Shown here one piece after another: positions 19,695 to 29,936 of a stretch of DNA of 64,000 nt (the first letter of the stretch is position 1; the number at the start of each line of letters is the position of its first letter). The notes under the pieces were generated by a model that had not been told where the DNA came from, did not search any database, and saw only the letters and a program-made list of their open reading frames with translations. This stretch comes from CAVONB01 sp963697205. Its GTDB lineage: Bacteria > Pseudomonadota > Alphaproteobacteria > Rhizobiales > Hyphomicrobiaceae. The stretch is taken from NCBI GenBank assembly GCA_963697205.1, contig CAVONB010000012.1:124001-188000 (forward strand). The letters are read 5' to 3'. Position numbers and translations under genes: made by a program.

Positions 19695-20180
19695 ATGGCC
19701 GAACCGCGAAGCGCCAAAAGCTCACTGTCCGCTTTGCACTTGCTGCACCGTGCTGGTCAGCGGGCGGACGAGCTGTTCGCCGATCAGGTAGGGCAGAGCG
19801 ATCTGACACCGCGTCAGTTCGCCGTGCTGCGCGCGGTCACGCAGACCGAGGAGCCCAGCCAGACAGATCTGGTCGAAATGACCGGCATCGATCGCTCTAC
19901 GCTGGCCGATATCGTCCGCCGGCTCGTCGATCGTGGCCTGCTGCAAAGAAAGCGCACGCGCCGCGATGCCCGCATGTACGCCGTCCGTTTGACTCCCAAC
20001 GGGCAGTCACTGCTGCGGTCCGCCGAGCCAGCCGCCAAGAAGACGGACGATCGCCTACTCTCGGCGCTGTCGGTCCAGGAGCGTGACGCCTTCCTCAAGG
20101 CCCTCGACCGGATCGTCGAAATGACCGGCGCCGCACCGGCCGCGGCCAAGGCGCCCGCGCGCAACGGACGCAAGTCCTGA
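19695..20180 (+). CDS. MarR family transcriptional regulator, copy 2
   Basis: A 161-residue MarR winged-helix regulator paralogous to copy 1. Shared blocks include LHLLHRAGQRADE, GQSDLTPRQFAVLRAV, TEEPSQT, TGIDRSTLA and the basic wing RKRTRRDARMYAVRLTP. It differs mainly by a longer C-terminal tail rich in Ala and basic residues. AGAGGAGA precedes the ATG at 19695. It converges with the AidB-like dehydrogenase gene. The two paralogues may recognise similar operators. Confidence 0.88.
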   Translation: MAEPRSAKSSLSALHLLHRAGQRADELFADQVGQSDLTPRQFAVLRAVTQTEEPSQTDLVEMTGIDRSTLADIVRRLVDRGLLQRKRTRRDARMYAVRLTPNGQSLLRSAEPAAKKTDDRLLSALSVQERDAFLKALDRIVEMTGAAPAAAKAPARNGRKS

Positions 20181-20224
20181 GAGCCGCGCGCGGGCTGCAC
20201 CGTACCCCGCCTGCCGGGACGGTC

Positions 20225-21970
20225 TCAGATCGCTTCGCCGGCCGTGCGCCCGAGGATGGCACGCACATTCGCCTGGGCGATCCCCTGGCCGTATGTCGAT
20301 CTGTGCCCCCCGCTGAGGCGGGTCGCCAGGAACGCATCCGCGACGGCCGACGGTGCGTACGCGTGAAGCAGCGCGCCGGCGGCCGTCACCGCGAACGCCT
20401 CGCATACGGCCCGCGCTGAAAACTCCAGCTCACGGGGCTGAGCCAGCATCACCTCGATCCGTCGCACGGCATCGCCCAGCGCCCGCACGCCCGGCGCCGC
20501 AGCCGCGATGTCCGCCAGCACCAACTTGGCGGTCTCCGGCTCGCGGCTGAGGACGCGCAGGACGTCGAGCGCCATGACGTTGCCCGAGCCCTCCCAGATC
20601 GCGTTCACGGGCGCCTCGCGGTAGGCCCGCGCCAACGGAAACTCCTCGACGTAGCCGTTGCCGCCCAGGCATTCCATCGCCTCCACGATCAGCGATGGGG
20701 CGAGCTTGCAGACCCAGTATTTCGTCACCGGCGTCATCAGGCGCCGCCACGCCAACGCGCCGGCGTCGTCGCAGGCCGTCAAAGCTGCGCGCTAGCCGGA
20801 AGGCGAGCGCGGTGGCTGCCTCCACGTCCAGCGCCATGTCCGCCAGCACGTGCGCCATCAGCGGCTGGTCGACGAGCCGTCTCTGGAAAACGGTCCGGTG
20901 GCGCGCGTGATGGAGCGCCTGGGCCAGCGCGTTGCGCATCAAGCCGGCCGAGCTGACGGCGCAATCGAGCCGCGTTGCCATCACCATTTCGATGATCGCG
21001 GGAATGCCGCGCCCGTCCTCGCCGACGCGCCAGCCGTGTGCGCCAGCCAGCTCGACCTCCGATGAGGCGTTCGAGCGGTTGCCGAGCTTGTCTTTCAGCC
21101 GCTGCAGCCTCACGCCGTTCATGGTTCCATCGGGCAAGACGCGCGGCACCAGGAAGCACGTCGGCCCGGCAGCGGTCTGCGCGATCATCAGGAAGGCATC
21201 CGACATCGGCGCGGACATGAACCACTTGTGGCCGGTCAGGAGATGCTCGCCCGCCGCCGCGGTACCGACCGGCCGGGCCTCTGTCGTGTTCGCGCGCACG
21301 TCCGTGCCGCCCTGCTTTTCCGTCAGCCCCATGCCGATGGTCACGCCGGCCTTCTGCGCGGCGGGCCGGAACGCGCCATCGTAGGTCCGCGACAGGATCA
21401 GCGGCAGCCACTCCGCGGCAAGCGCCGGCGCCTGCATCAGCGTCGGCACGGCGGCGTGCGTCATCGTCACCGGACAGCAATGCCCCGCCTCCATCTGCGC
21501 GGCCATGTAGAAGTGCCCCGCACGCGCCACCTGCGCGCCAGCCCGCGGGTGCGCCGCCCGGCGTCGCCAGATGCGCCCAGGTGCTCGCGTGCAGACCCGC
21601 ACCGATGCTGACAGCCATCGTCTCGTGCCAGGCGGGATGGAACACCACACGATCGAGCCGCCGGCCCTGTCTGTCATGCGTCTCCAGGCGCGGGGGATGG
21701 CGCTCGGCCAGACGCGCCCGCTCGGCCGCCGCCGCGCTCCCGCAGACCCGCCCGAACGCGGACAGGCTGGCGCGGGCCCACAGGCCGCCTTCGCGCGCGA
21801 CCGCCGCCTGCAGGGCCGCGTCCGTCGCCCACAGGTCGATGTCCTCGAACGGCGGCGACTGGTTCGTGACCTCGTGAGTGGTGAAGGCGGCGGTCGGCCG
21901 GCGCAGGCGGAGTGGCAGGGTGCCAAGCTGCGGCAGGGCCGGGTTTCGATTGAGCGTGGGCGTCGGTCAT
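20225..21970 (-). CDS. AidB-like acyl-CoA dehydrogenase family protein, reading frame interrupted
   Basis: A flavoprotein of the acyl-CoA dehydrogenase superfamily resembling AidB, the alkylation-response protein. It contains HPAWHETMA, the AGHCCPVTMTHAAVP region, GLTEKQGGTDVRANTT (flavin site), LTGHKWFMSAP, KDKLGNRSNASSEVE and, near the end, ECLGGNGYVEEFPLARAYREAPVNAIWEGSGN. The frame is broken by single-base insertions near 21953, about 21545 (exact position ambiguous) and 20778; removing three bases restores a 580-residue protein of normal length. The start at 21970 has no rival. AidB binds DNA and FAD, but dehydrogenase activity in this protein is not proven. Confidence 0.8.
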
Positions 21971-22192
21971 GACGATACCTCCGTGGTAGCGGCAACCGGA
22001 CGGGGCGGGCCTCTCGTCCCCGCACCCTTCTTAGCACGCTTGGCGCCCGCTTGCCCGCCGCGGCGTGGCCTCTAGGCACCAGCGAACTCTGCCAGCCACT
22101 GACCTGGGGCAGCCCGCAAGCGCCATCCCTGTGCGTTGGAACACGCTGCGCGCTTGCCGAGGACAGGTTTCGCGCCTATAGAAGCCGCTTTA

Positions 22193-23159
22193 ATGACCAC
22201 CCCATCCACATCCCTCGACCGCGCCTCGTTCTCCCGCCGCCACCTGCTCACCTGTGAGGGCTTGACGGCGGGCGAAATCGACGCGCTGCTCGATCTCGCT
22301 GACAAGGCGGCCGAGACCGGCCGTCAGGTCAACAAAAAGCGTGACGTCCTGCGCGGACGCACACTCATCAACCTGTTCTTCGAGGCCTCGACGCGCACGC
22401 AGAGCTCCTTCGAGCTCGCCGGCAAGCGCCTCGGCGCCGACGTCATGAACATGAACGTCGCGACCAGCGTCGGTGTCAGAAGGGCGAGACGCTGATCGAC
22501 ACCGCGATGACGCTCAACGCCATGCGCCCCGACATCATCGTCGTGCGCCACCATGCGGCCGGCGCCGTCGAGCTGCTTTCCCAGAAGGTCGACTGCTCGG
22601 TGATCAATGCCGGCGACGGCGCCCACCAGCATCCCACCCAGGCCCTGCTCGACGCCCTGACGATCCGCCGCGCCAAGGGCCGGATCGCCGGCCTCGTCGT
22701 CGCCATCTGCGGCGATATCCTGCACTCGCGCGTCGCCCGCTCCAACATCAACGTGCTGAACACGCTCGGCGCCAAGGTGCGCATCATCGCGCCTTCGACG
22801 TTGCTGCCGGCGGCGTGTCAGATCGCTCGGCGCGGAAGTCTTCACCGACATGTGGAAGGGCCTGGAAGGTGCCGACATCGTCATGATGCTGCGCCTCCAG
22901 CGCGAGCGCATGGAAGGCAACTACGTGCCCTCCGTACGCGAGTACTACCACTTCTTCGGCCTCGACCACGAGAAGCTCGCCCGCGCCAAGCCCGATGCGC
23001 TGATCATGCATCCCGGTCCCGATGAACCGCGGCGTCGAGATCGCCTCCACCGTCGCCGACCACTCGCGCAGCGTCATCCGCGAGCAGGTCGAGATGGGCG
23101 TCGCCGTCCGCATGGCGGTGCTCGAGGCGCTCGCGCGCCACCTGCCGAACGTCTCCTGA
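22193..23159 (+). CDS. pyrB: Aspartate carbamoyltransferase catalytic subunit, reading frame interrupted
   Basis: PyrB joins carbamoyl phosphate and aspartate in pyrimidine synthesis. Carbamoyl-phosphate motifs LFFEASTRTQSSFELAGKRLG, the GDGAHQHPTQALLD loop, AICGDILHSRVARSN, MLRLQRERM and LIMHPGPMNRG are all readable but in three frames. I place insertions near 22469, 22479, 22820 and 23021; without them the gene codes for 320 residues, the usual length. The start ATG at 22193 overlaps no neighbour. pyrC begins 12 bp after the stop, so the two form an operon, as in many Hyphomicrobiales. No stop appears in the restored frame. Confidence 0.9.
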
Positions 23160-23170
23160 GGACCAGCGCC

Positions 23171-24502
23171 ATGCCCGCACCCAGCGCCGGCCGTACCTTG
23201 AAGCCGACCGTGTTCATCAACGCGCGACTGATCGATCCCGCCTCCGGCCGCGACGAGCCCGGCGGCCTGCTCGTGCGAGGACGGCATGATCGCCGACCTC
23301 GGCGCGCCACCTGCGCCGCAACGCCCCCGACGGCAGCGAGGTCATCGACTGCCAGGGCCACGTCCTGGCGCCCGGCCTTGTCGACGCGCAGGTCTTCACC
23401 GGCGAGCCCGGCTACGAGCACCGCGAGACCTTGAAGACGGCGAGCCACGCCGCCGCTGCCGGCGGCGTCACCACCATCGTCGTCATGCCCGACACCAATC
23501 CCGTGATCGACCAGGTCGCGCTTGTCGACTTCATCCAGCGCCGCGCCCGCGACAACGCGGTCGTCCACGTGCACACCATGGCCGCTATGACCAAGGGCCT
23601 GGAAGGCGCGGAGCTGACCGAGATCGGACTGTTGAAGCGCGCCGGCGCGATCGCCTTCACCAACGGCAAGTCGAGCGTCGGCAACACGCGCGTCATGCGC
23701 AACGCGCTGCTCTACGCCAAGGACTTCGGCGCGCTGATCGTGCATCACACCGAGGACCCGCACCTGTCGACGGGCAGCGCCATGAACTCCGGCGAGGTGG
23801 CCACGCATCTCGGCCTGCCCTCGGTCAACAAGGTCGCCGAGACCATCGTCCTCGACCGCGACGTGCGCCTCGTCGCCATGACGGGCGGGCGCTATCACGC
23901 CGCCACACTGTCCTGCGCCGAAAGCCTCGACGTCGTGACGCAAGGCCAAGCAGGCCGGGCTGCCCGTCACCTGTGGCGTTTCGATCAATCACCTGACGCT
24001 CAACGAGAGCGACATCGGCCCCTATCGCACGTTCTTCAAGGTGCGCCCGCCGCTGCGCCACGAGAGCGACCGCGTGGCGATGGTCCGCGGCGTCGCTTCC
24101 GGCGACATCGACGTCATCGTCTCCAGCCACGATCCCCAGGACGCCGACACCAAGCGGCGCCCGTTCGCGGAGGCCGCCGACGGCGCCAACGGCCTGGAGA
24201 CGCTGCTCGCCGCCGGCCTCAAGCTCGTCCATGCCGGCGAGTTGCCGCTGATGGCGCTGCTCAAGGCGCTGACCGTCAATCCCGCCAAGCTGTTCGGCCT
24301 GCCTGGCGGCCGGCTGGAGAAAGGCGCGCCCGCCGACCTGATCCTGTTCGATGCGGACGAGCCCTGGGTGGTCAGCAAGGATAACCTGCGCTCGCGCTCC
24401 AAGAACTCGCCCTTCGACGAGGCGAGGATGCAGGGACGCGTGCTGCGCACGTTGGTCGGCGGCGAGACGGTCTATCAATACGCTGGCGTCGAGCGGACCT
24501 GA
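23171..24502 (+). CDS. pyrC: Dihydroorotase, reading frame interrupted
   Basis: A class I dihydroorotase-type amidohydrolase of 442 residues after frame repair. Readable motifs include LAPGLVDAQVFTGEPGYEHRET, GGVTTIVVMPDTNPVID, the HHTEDP region, GVSINHLTLNE, VIVSSHDPQDADTKRRPFAEAADGANG and a C-terminal LTVNPAKLFGLPGGRLEKGAPADLIL stretch (quoted in part). The first metal site, usually DxHxH, reads DAQVF here, so this may be the PyrC-like, possibly inactive, partner found with PyrB in several bacteria. Insertions are near 23276, 23306 and 23941. It lies between pyrB and plsY in a common operon arrangement. Confidence 0.85.
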
Positions 24503-24616
24503 GGCTATGGTGTCCAGGACCTGCGTCCGGGTGCGGTCGTGGGTCGAGGGGACCGACGGCGGCAGACGCAGCGGACCGAGCGATGAGGAATCACGAGCGG
24601 CCATGACGGTGATCGG

Positions 24617-25239
24617 ATGAGCGCAGGCGGTTTCACGCTGCCCTTGGTGTTGTCGGCGCCCTCGGCTACCTGTTGGGCACGATCCCTTTCGGCCTGATCC
24701 TCACGCGGTTCGCCGGCCTCGGCGACATCCGCGCCATCGGCTCCGGCAATATCGGCGCAACCAACGTCCTGCGCACCGGTAACAAGAAGCTTGCGGCGCT
24801 GACACTCGTGCTCGACGCGTTGAAGGGCACGGCCGCCGTTCTCATCGCCGACCGCCTGATCGGCGCGCCGGCGGGCGTGGCCATCGTGTCCGGCCTCGTC
24901 GGCGGCCTCGCCGCCTTCATCGGCCATTGCTTTCCCGTCTGGCTCGGCTTCCGCGGCGGCAAGGGCGTGGCCACCTATATCGGCGTGCTCATCGGTCTGG
25001 GCTGGATCTTTGCGCTGGTTTTCTGCGGCATCTGGCTGGTGACGGCTGTCGTCACGCGTTACTCGTCGGCCTCCGCGCTGGCGGCCGGCATGCTGACGCC
25101 GGTCGTCGCCTGGCTGACCGACTATCCCGCCGTTGGACTGGCCAGCGGCCTCATGAGCCTCATTCTGATCTGGCGCCACCGCGCCAACATCGACCGGCTG
25201 TTGAAGGGCGAGGAGCCGCGGATCGGTGCCAAAGGATAG
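24617..25239 (+). CDS. plsY: Glycerol-3-phosphate acyltransferase PlsY, reading frame interrupted
   Basis: PlsY is an inner-membrane enzyme that transfers an acyl group from acyl-phosphate (the product of PlsX) to glycerol-3-phosphate. Motifs GTIPFGLILTR, GSGNIGATNVLRTGNKK, GHCFPVWLGFRGGKGVAT and YSSASALAA match the family, with five hydrophobic segments. The ATG at 24617 gives the expected N-terminal helix, but one base is missing near 24657 between that helix and GTIPFG; restoring it yields 207 residues. The stop overlaps the dprA start by 14 bp, so the genes are translationally coupled. Confidence 0.87.
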
Positions 25240-26441
25240 GCCTGAGGCCGCGCCCGCGGCCACGTCCGCACCGCTGCCCATTGCCCGCCTGGGTGCGGCC
25301 GAGCGCATCGCCTGCCTGCGCCTCATCCGCTCAGAAAACGTCGGTCCGATCACCTTCCGCGAACTCGTCAACCATTTCGGCGGCGCTCAGGCCGCGCTCG
25401 ATGCGCTGCCGGAGCTGTCCCGCCGCGGTGGTCGCGGCCGCCCGATTCGCATCCTGCCGCGCGCGGCCGCCGAGGACGAACTCGCCGCTGCCGACCGGAT
25501 CGGCGCCATGCCCGTGTTCACCATCGAGCCCGGCTATCCGCGCCGGCTGGCCACGCTCGAGGCGCCACCGCCGCTGCTCTACGTCAAGGGCAACGCCGCT
25601 TTGCTGTCGCGGCCAAGCGTCGGCATCGTCGGCTCGCGGTAGGCGTCCGCCGCCGGCCAGAAGCTCGCGCGCCGCATCGCCACGGACCTCGGTCGCACGG
25701 GCGTGGTGGTGGTCTCCGGGCTGGCCCGCGGCATCGACGCCGCCGCACACGAGGCGACGCTTGAGACCGGTACCGTCGCCGTCGTCGCTGGCGGGCTCGA
25801 TGTCATCTACCCGCCGGAGCACGCTGACACTCCAGGCCCGCATCAGCGAGGTGGGCTGCCTCGTCGGCGAGCAGCCGCCGGGGTATACGCCGCGCGGCCA
25901 GGATTTTCCGCGCCGCAATCGCATCATCTCCGGCATCTCGCTGGGCGTGCTGGTCGTCGAGGCTGCCCGCCGTTCCGGCTCTTTGATTACGGCGCGCATG
26001 GCCGGCGACCAGGGCCGCGAGGTGTTCGCGGTGCCCGGCCATCCGCTCGATCCGCGCGCGGAAGGCACCAACGGGCTCATCAAGTCGGGCGCGACGCTGG
26101 TGACCTGCGCCGACGACATCATCGAGGCGCTCCAACCGATCGCCGGCGGCGCGCTGGGCGAGATGCGCGCCGACGAGGCCGTTGCGCCGTGGACGACCGA
26201 TCACGCCTCCGCGACGGCACGTCCGGCCCCCCCGCCGCTGATGACCGACGACGTGCGCGCGCGTGTGGCGGGCGCGCTCGGCCCCGCGCCGATCGACATC
26301 GACGAGGTCGCCCGCGCCCTGGCGCTGCCCGTGCGCACGGTTCGCCTGGTTCTGGTCGAACTCGATCTGGCCGGCCGGATCGAGCATCACGGCCGCCAGC
26401 TGGTGTCGCTGCGCTCAGACGGCGCGGACCCGGGCCGCTGA
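25226..26441 (+). CDS. dprA: DNA-processing protein DprA, interrupted by TAG and a frameshift
   Basis: DprA protects incoming single-stranded DNA and loads RecA during transformation. After an N-terminal SAM-like region come the Rossmann motifs VGIVGSR, VVSGLARGIDAAAHEATLETG, VAGGLDVIYPPEH, SEVGCLVGEQPPGYTPRGQDFPRRNRIISG (in part), EAARRSGSLITAR and FAVPGHPLDPRAEGTN; a C-terminal winged helix follows. At 25640-25642 a TAG replaces the residue normally Asn after VGSR, and an inserted base near 25826 shifts the frame. With the shift repaired, 404 residues result. GTG at 25226 is taken as start, overlapping plsY. Either sequence error or real inactivation is possible for the TAG. Confidence 0.82.
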
Positions 26442-26553
26442 CGGCCATCAAAGGCCTCCCAGACCTCCCAGACCGCCCACATCGTACAGTCGCCCCGGCC
26501 AGACCGGGACGGCCCCGCGCGCCCACGCCCTTTACCGGGCCTCGCGCTGCCCC

Positions 26554-26841
26554 TCAGGAGCGCTGGCGTGGGTCGAGCCGCCCTTGTTCCAGCCTGGCCT
26601 GGGCGTGCGCCAGCTTCATCAGCGCCTGCAAGGTCTCGTCGCCGGTCTGTCGTGCCAGCCCCTGCATCCCTTCCAGCATATCGGCGATGTAGTCCAGCAG
26701 GTCCGCGATGTCCCGCGGGTCGCGCTGGCCTGGAGAGGCCGCCAGTTCGGGGGCTGCTGGCCCCTCGGATTCACCGGTCCCCGGCCCGCTGATGTCCGCA
26801 TCCGCGATGGCCCGCGATGCTCCCGCACGTGTCGCCGCCAT
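26554..26841 (-). CDS. Small helical hypothetical protein
   Basis: A protein of about 95 residues with a disordered Gly/Ala/Pro-rich N-terminus and a helical C-terminal half (DIADLLDYIADMLEGMQ and ETLQALMKLAHAQARLEQ). No signal peptide or membrane segment is seen. Starts at 26841, 26853 and 26862 are all possible; 26841 is chosen as the most compact. The sequence immediately upstream is AT-rich for this genome and could hold the promoter, divergent from topA. I recognise no family. Confidence 0.55.
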   Translation of the reverse strand: MAATRAGASRAIADADISGPGTGESEGPAAPELAASPGQRDPRDIADLLDYIADMLEGMQGLARQTGDETLQALMKLAHAQARLEQGRLDPRQRS

Positions 26842-27077
26842 TCCAATCTCCATAAAATGCATATAATGCGCAGAAAACGTATAGTCTCGCGACGGAATGT
26901 GCAAGGGTCGCGCGCAATGCTCCCCGGTTGTTGCGGCCTGCCCGTTTGACAGGGGTGCCCAGTTCACCCATGTTCTGCCGCCGAAGCGCCCCGATAATGA
27001 AGCAAGGGTCCGGCAATCGGGCCACCCGGCTGGAATTGTCACCGGGGCCATCATCGCGATCCGAGAGCGGTCAGAGC

Positions 27078-29839
27078 ATGAACGTCGTCATCGTCGAATC
27101 TGCGGCCAAGGCCAAGACGATCAACAAGTATCTTGGCTCCGGCTACAAGGTGATCGCCTCCTACGGCCACGTCCGCGACCTGCCGTCCAAGGACGGCTCC
27201 GTCGAGCCCGACAACGACTTTCTGATGCACTGGGAGGTCGACGACGACCGCTCCAAGAAGGTCATGCGCGAGATCTCGGAGGCCGTGAAGGGGGCGTACA
27301 AGCTGATCCTGGCGACCGACCCCGATCGCGAGGGCGAGGCCATCTCCTGGCATCTTCTGGAGCTTCTGGCCCAGAAGCGGGTGCTCAGGAAGGACACCCC
27401 CGTCGAGCGCGTCACCTTCAACGCCGTCACCAAGCAGGCCGTGCTCGATGCCATGCGCAACCCGCGCCACATCGACGAGCCGCTGGTCGAGGCCTATCTG
27501 GCCCGCCGCGCGCTCGATTATCTGGTCGGCTTCACCTTGTCGCCGGTGCTGTGGCGCAAGCTGCCGGGCGCCCGCTCCGCCGGACGCGTCCAGTCCGTCG
27601 CGCTGCGCCTCGTCTGCGACCGCGAGGCCGAGATCGAAGCCTTCAGGACGGACGAGTACTGGACGATCGAGGCAGCTGCTGAAGACGGCGCAAGAACGAG
27701 GACGTGCACCGCCCGCCTCACCGCCATCGCCGGCACCAGGTCAAGAAGCTCGACATCAAGGACGAGGCCTGCGCACGGCCATCAAGGCGGCCATCGAGAA
27801 GGGCCAGTTCACCGTCGCGCAACGTCGACAAGAAGGCGACGAAGCGCAATCCCTATCCGCCGTTCACCACGTCGACGCTGCAGATGGACGCCTCGCGCAA
27901 GCTCGGCTTCTCCGCCAAGCAGACGATGCAGGTCGCGCAGCGCCTCTACGAAGGCGTCGACATCGGCGGCGAGACGGTCGGCCTCATCACCTACATGCGA
28001 ACCGACGGCGTCCAGATCGTGCCCGAAGCGGTGTCGCGAGATCCGCGACGTGATCTCCGCAAGCTACGGCGCGCCAGTACACGCCCTTCGTCCGCGAGTA
28101 CAAGACCAAGGCCAAGAACGCGCAGGAAGCCCACGAGGCGATCCGCCCGACCGATCCACGCCGCACCCCCGACAGCGTGCGCCGCAATCTCGACCGCGAC
28201 CAGGCCCGCCTCTACGAGCTGATCTGGAAGCGCACCGTCGCCAGCCAGATGGCATCCGCCGAGCTCGAGCAGACCACCGCCGACATCGAGGTCAAGGGCC
28301 GCGACGGCAAGGCCTACACGCTGCGCGCCACCGGCTCGGTCGTCACCTTCGACGGCTTCCTCAAGGTCTACGAGGAAGGCCGCGACGAGCGCCAGCGCAC
28401 CATCGACAAGGGCAAGGACGATCCCGACGCCGACGAAGATCAGGGCCGTCGTCTGCCGCCGCTCGCCGTCGGCGATGCCCTGACGCGACGAGGCGATCGC
28501 CGCCGACCAGCACTTCACGCAGCCGCCGCCGCGCTACACCGAGGCGACGCTCGTCAAGCGCATGGAGGAGCTCGGCATCGGCCGACCGTCCACCTACGCC
28601 TCGACGCTCGCCGTCCTCCTCGACCGCGACTACGTCAGGATCGACAAGAAGCGCCTCGATCCCGAGGACAAGGGCCGCCTCGTCATCGGCTTCCTGGAAA
28701 GCTTCTTCAAGCGCTACGTCGAGTACGACTTCACCGCCGACCTCGAGGAAAAGCTCGACCTGATCTCCGACGGCAAGCTCGACGTGGAAGGAGGTGCTGC
28801 GCGAGTTCTGGAAGGACTTCACCGCCGCCGTCGACGAGATCAAGGATCTGCGCGTCGGCGAGGTGCTCGAAGCGCTGAACGAGATGCTCGGCCCGCACAT
28901 CTTCCCCGACAAGGACGATGGCTCCGATCCGCGCGCCTGCCCCGTCGTGCGGCGCCGGCCGCCTCAGTCTCAAGGTGTCCGGCAAGTTCGGCGCCTTCAT
29001 CGGCTGCTGCAACTATCCCGAGTGCCGCTATACGCGCCAGCTCTCCCAGACCGCTGACCGGACGCACCCGCCGAGGCCTCAGCCCCGACGGCAAGCTGCT
29101 CGGCTACGATCCCGACACCGGCTTTCCCGTCACGCTGCGCATCGGCCGCTTCGGCCCCTACGTGCAACTCGGCGACCCCAAGGACTACGACGACGAGAAG
29201 CCCAAGCGCTCGTCGCTGCCCGAAGGGCTGGGACCCCAACACCATCGATCTGGAGCGCGCGCTGAAGCTGCTCAACCTGCCGCGTCGAGGTCGGCGAGCA
29301 TCCCGAGACGCAAGACGCCGATCACGGCCGGCCTCGGCCGCTATGGCCCCTTCATCCTGCACGACGGCACCTACGCCAACCTCGACATCGATCGAGGAAG
29401 TGTTCGAGGTCGGCCTCAACCGTGCCGTCACCGCTGCTCGCGGAAAAGCGCGCTGGCGGCGGCAAGGGTCGCTTCGGCCGCGCCGCGCAGAAGACCGTGC
29501 TCAAGGATCTGGGCGAGCATCCCGACCGAAGGCGGCAAGATCGAGGTGCTCGACGGCCGCTACGGGCCCTACGTCACGCACAACAAGGTGAACGCCACCG
29601 TGCCGCGCGGCAAGGAACCGGCCGCCCTCAGCGTCGACGAGGCGCTGGCGCTGCTCGCTGAGCGCATCGCCAAGGGCGGCGGCAAGAAGAAGCCTGCGCG
29701 CAAGGCGGCCGCTAAGCCCGCCAACGACGACGGGGCTGCGCCGAAGAAGTCTGTGGCCAAGAAGGCGCCTGCGAAAAAAGCCCCGGCCAAGAAAGCCGGC
29801 GCCAAGAAAGGCAAGCCCCGCGCCGACGCCGCGGAGTAG
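27078..29839 (+). CDS. topA: DNA topoisomerase I, reading frame interrupted many times
   Basis: TopA relaxes negative supercoils. The Toprim domain is intact (MNVVIVESAAKAKTINKYLG, ATDPDREGEAISWHLLE), as are the GRVQSVALRLVCDRE region and TLQMDASRKLGFSAKQTM with the catalytic ITYMRTDG tyrosine. IGRPSTYAS, a Cys-type zinc region (CPSCGAG, CNYPEC) and a Lys/Ala-rich tail typical of alphaproteobacteria follow. From 27671 to 29523 I count about 16 single-base insertions and 2 deletions, cycling through all three frames with no nonsense in the repaired frame; the net correction gives 915 residues, a normal length. Inserted bases are almost all C after G or G after C, at codon boundaries. An essential gene in most bacteria, hence presumed functional. 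Confidence 0.9.
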
Positions 29840-29876
29840 GGCGGCCTCTTCGATCCTTGCAATGAACAAAACGAAA

Positions 29877-29900
29877 TGACCAGGGCTTGCGCCCTGGTCA
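29877..29900 (-). terminator. Rho-independent terminator for the Calx-beta gene
   Basis: TGACCAGGGC (29877-29886) and GCCCTGGTCA (29891-29900) make a perfect 10-bp stem with loop TTGC. On the minus strand the stem is followed by a T-rich run (TTTCGTTTTGTT), the classic arrangement for the gene ending at 29937. It also lies 38 bp after topA, but there is no T tract in that direction. Confidence 0.85.
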
Positions 29901-29936
29901 CTGCGTTTGCACGGGCTTGTCCAAGCAACGACGGGC

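Noticed and set aside
27671..29523. Programmed +1 frameshifting in topA
   Set aside because: Known programmed sites occur once or twice in a gene with slippery or stop contexts; eighteen shifts of both signs do not fit, so error is preferred.
29877..29900. The hairpin as a terminator for topA
   Set aside because: The T tract is only on the minus-strand side, so it serves the Calx-beta gene; effect on topA is not supported.
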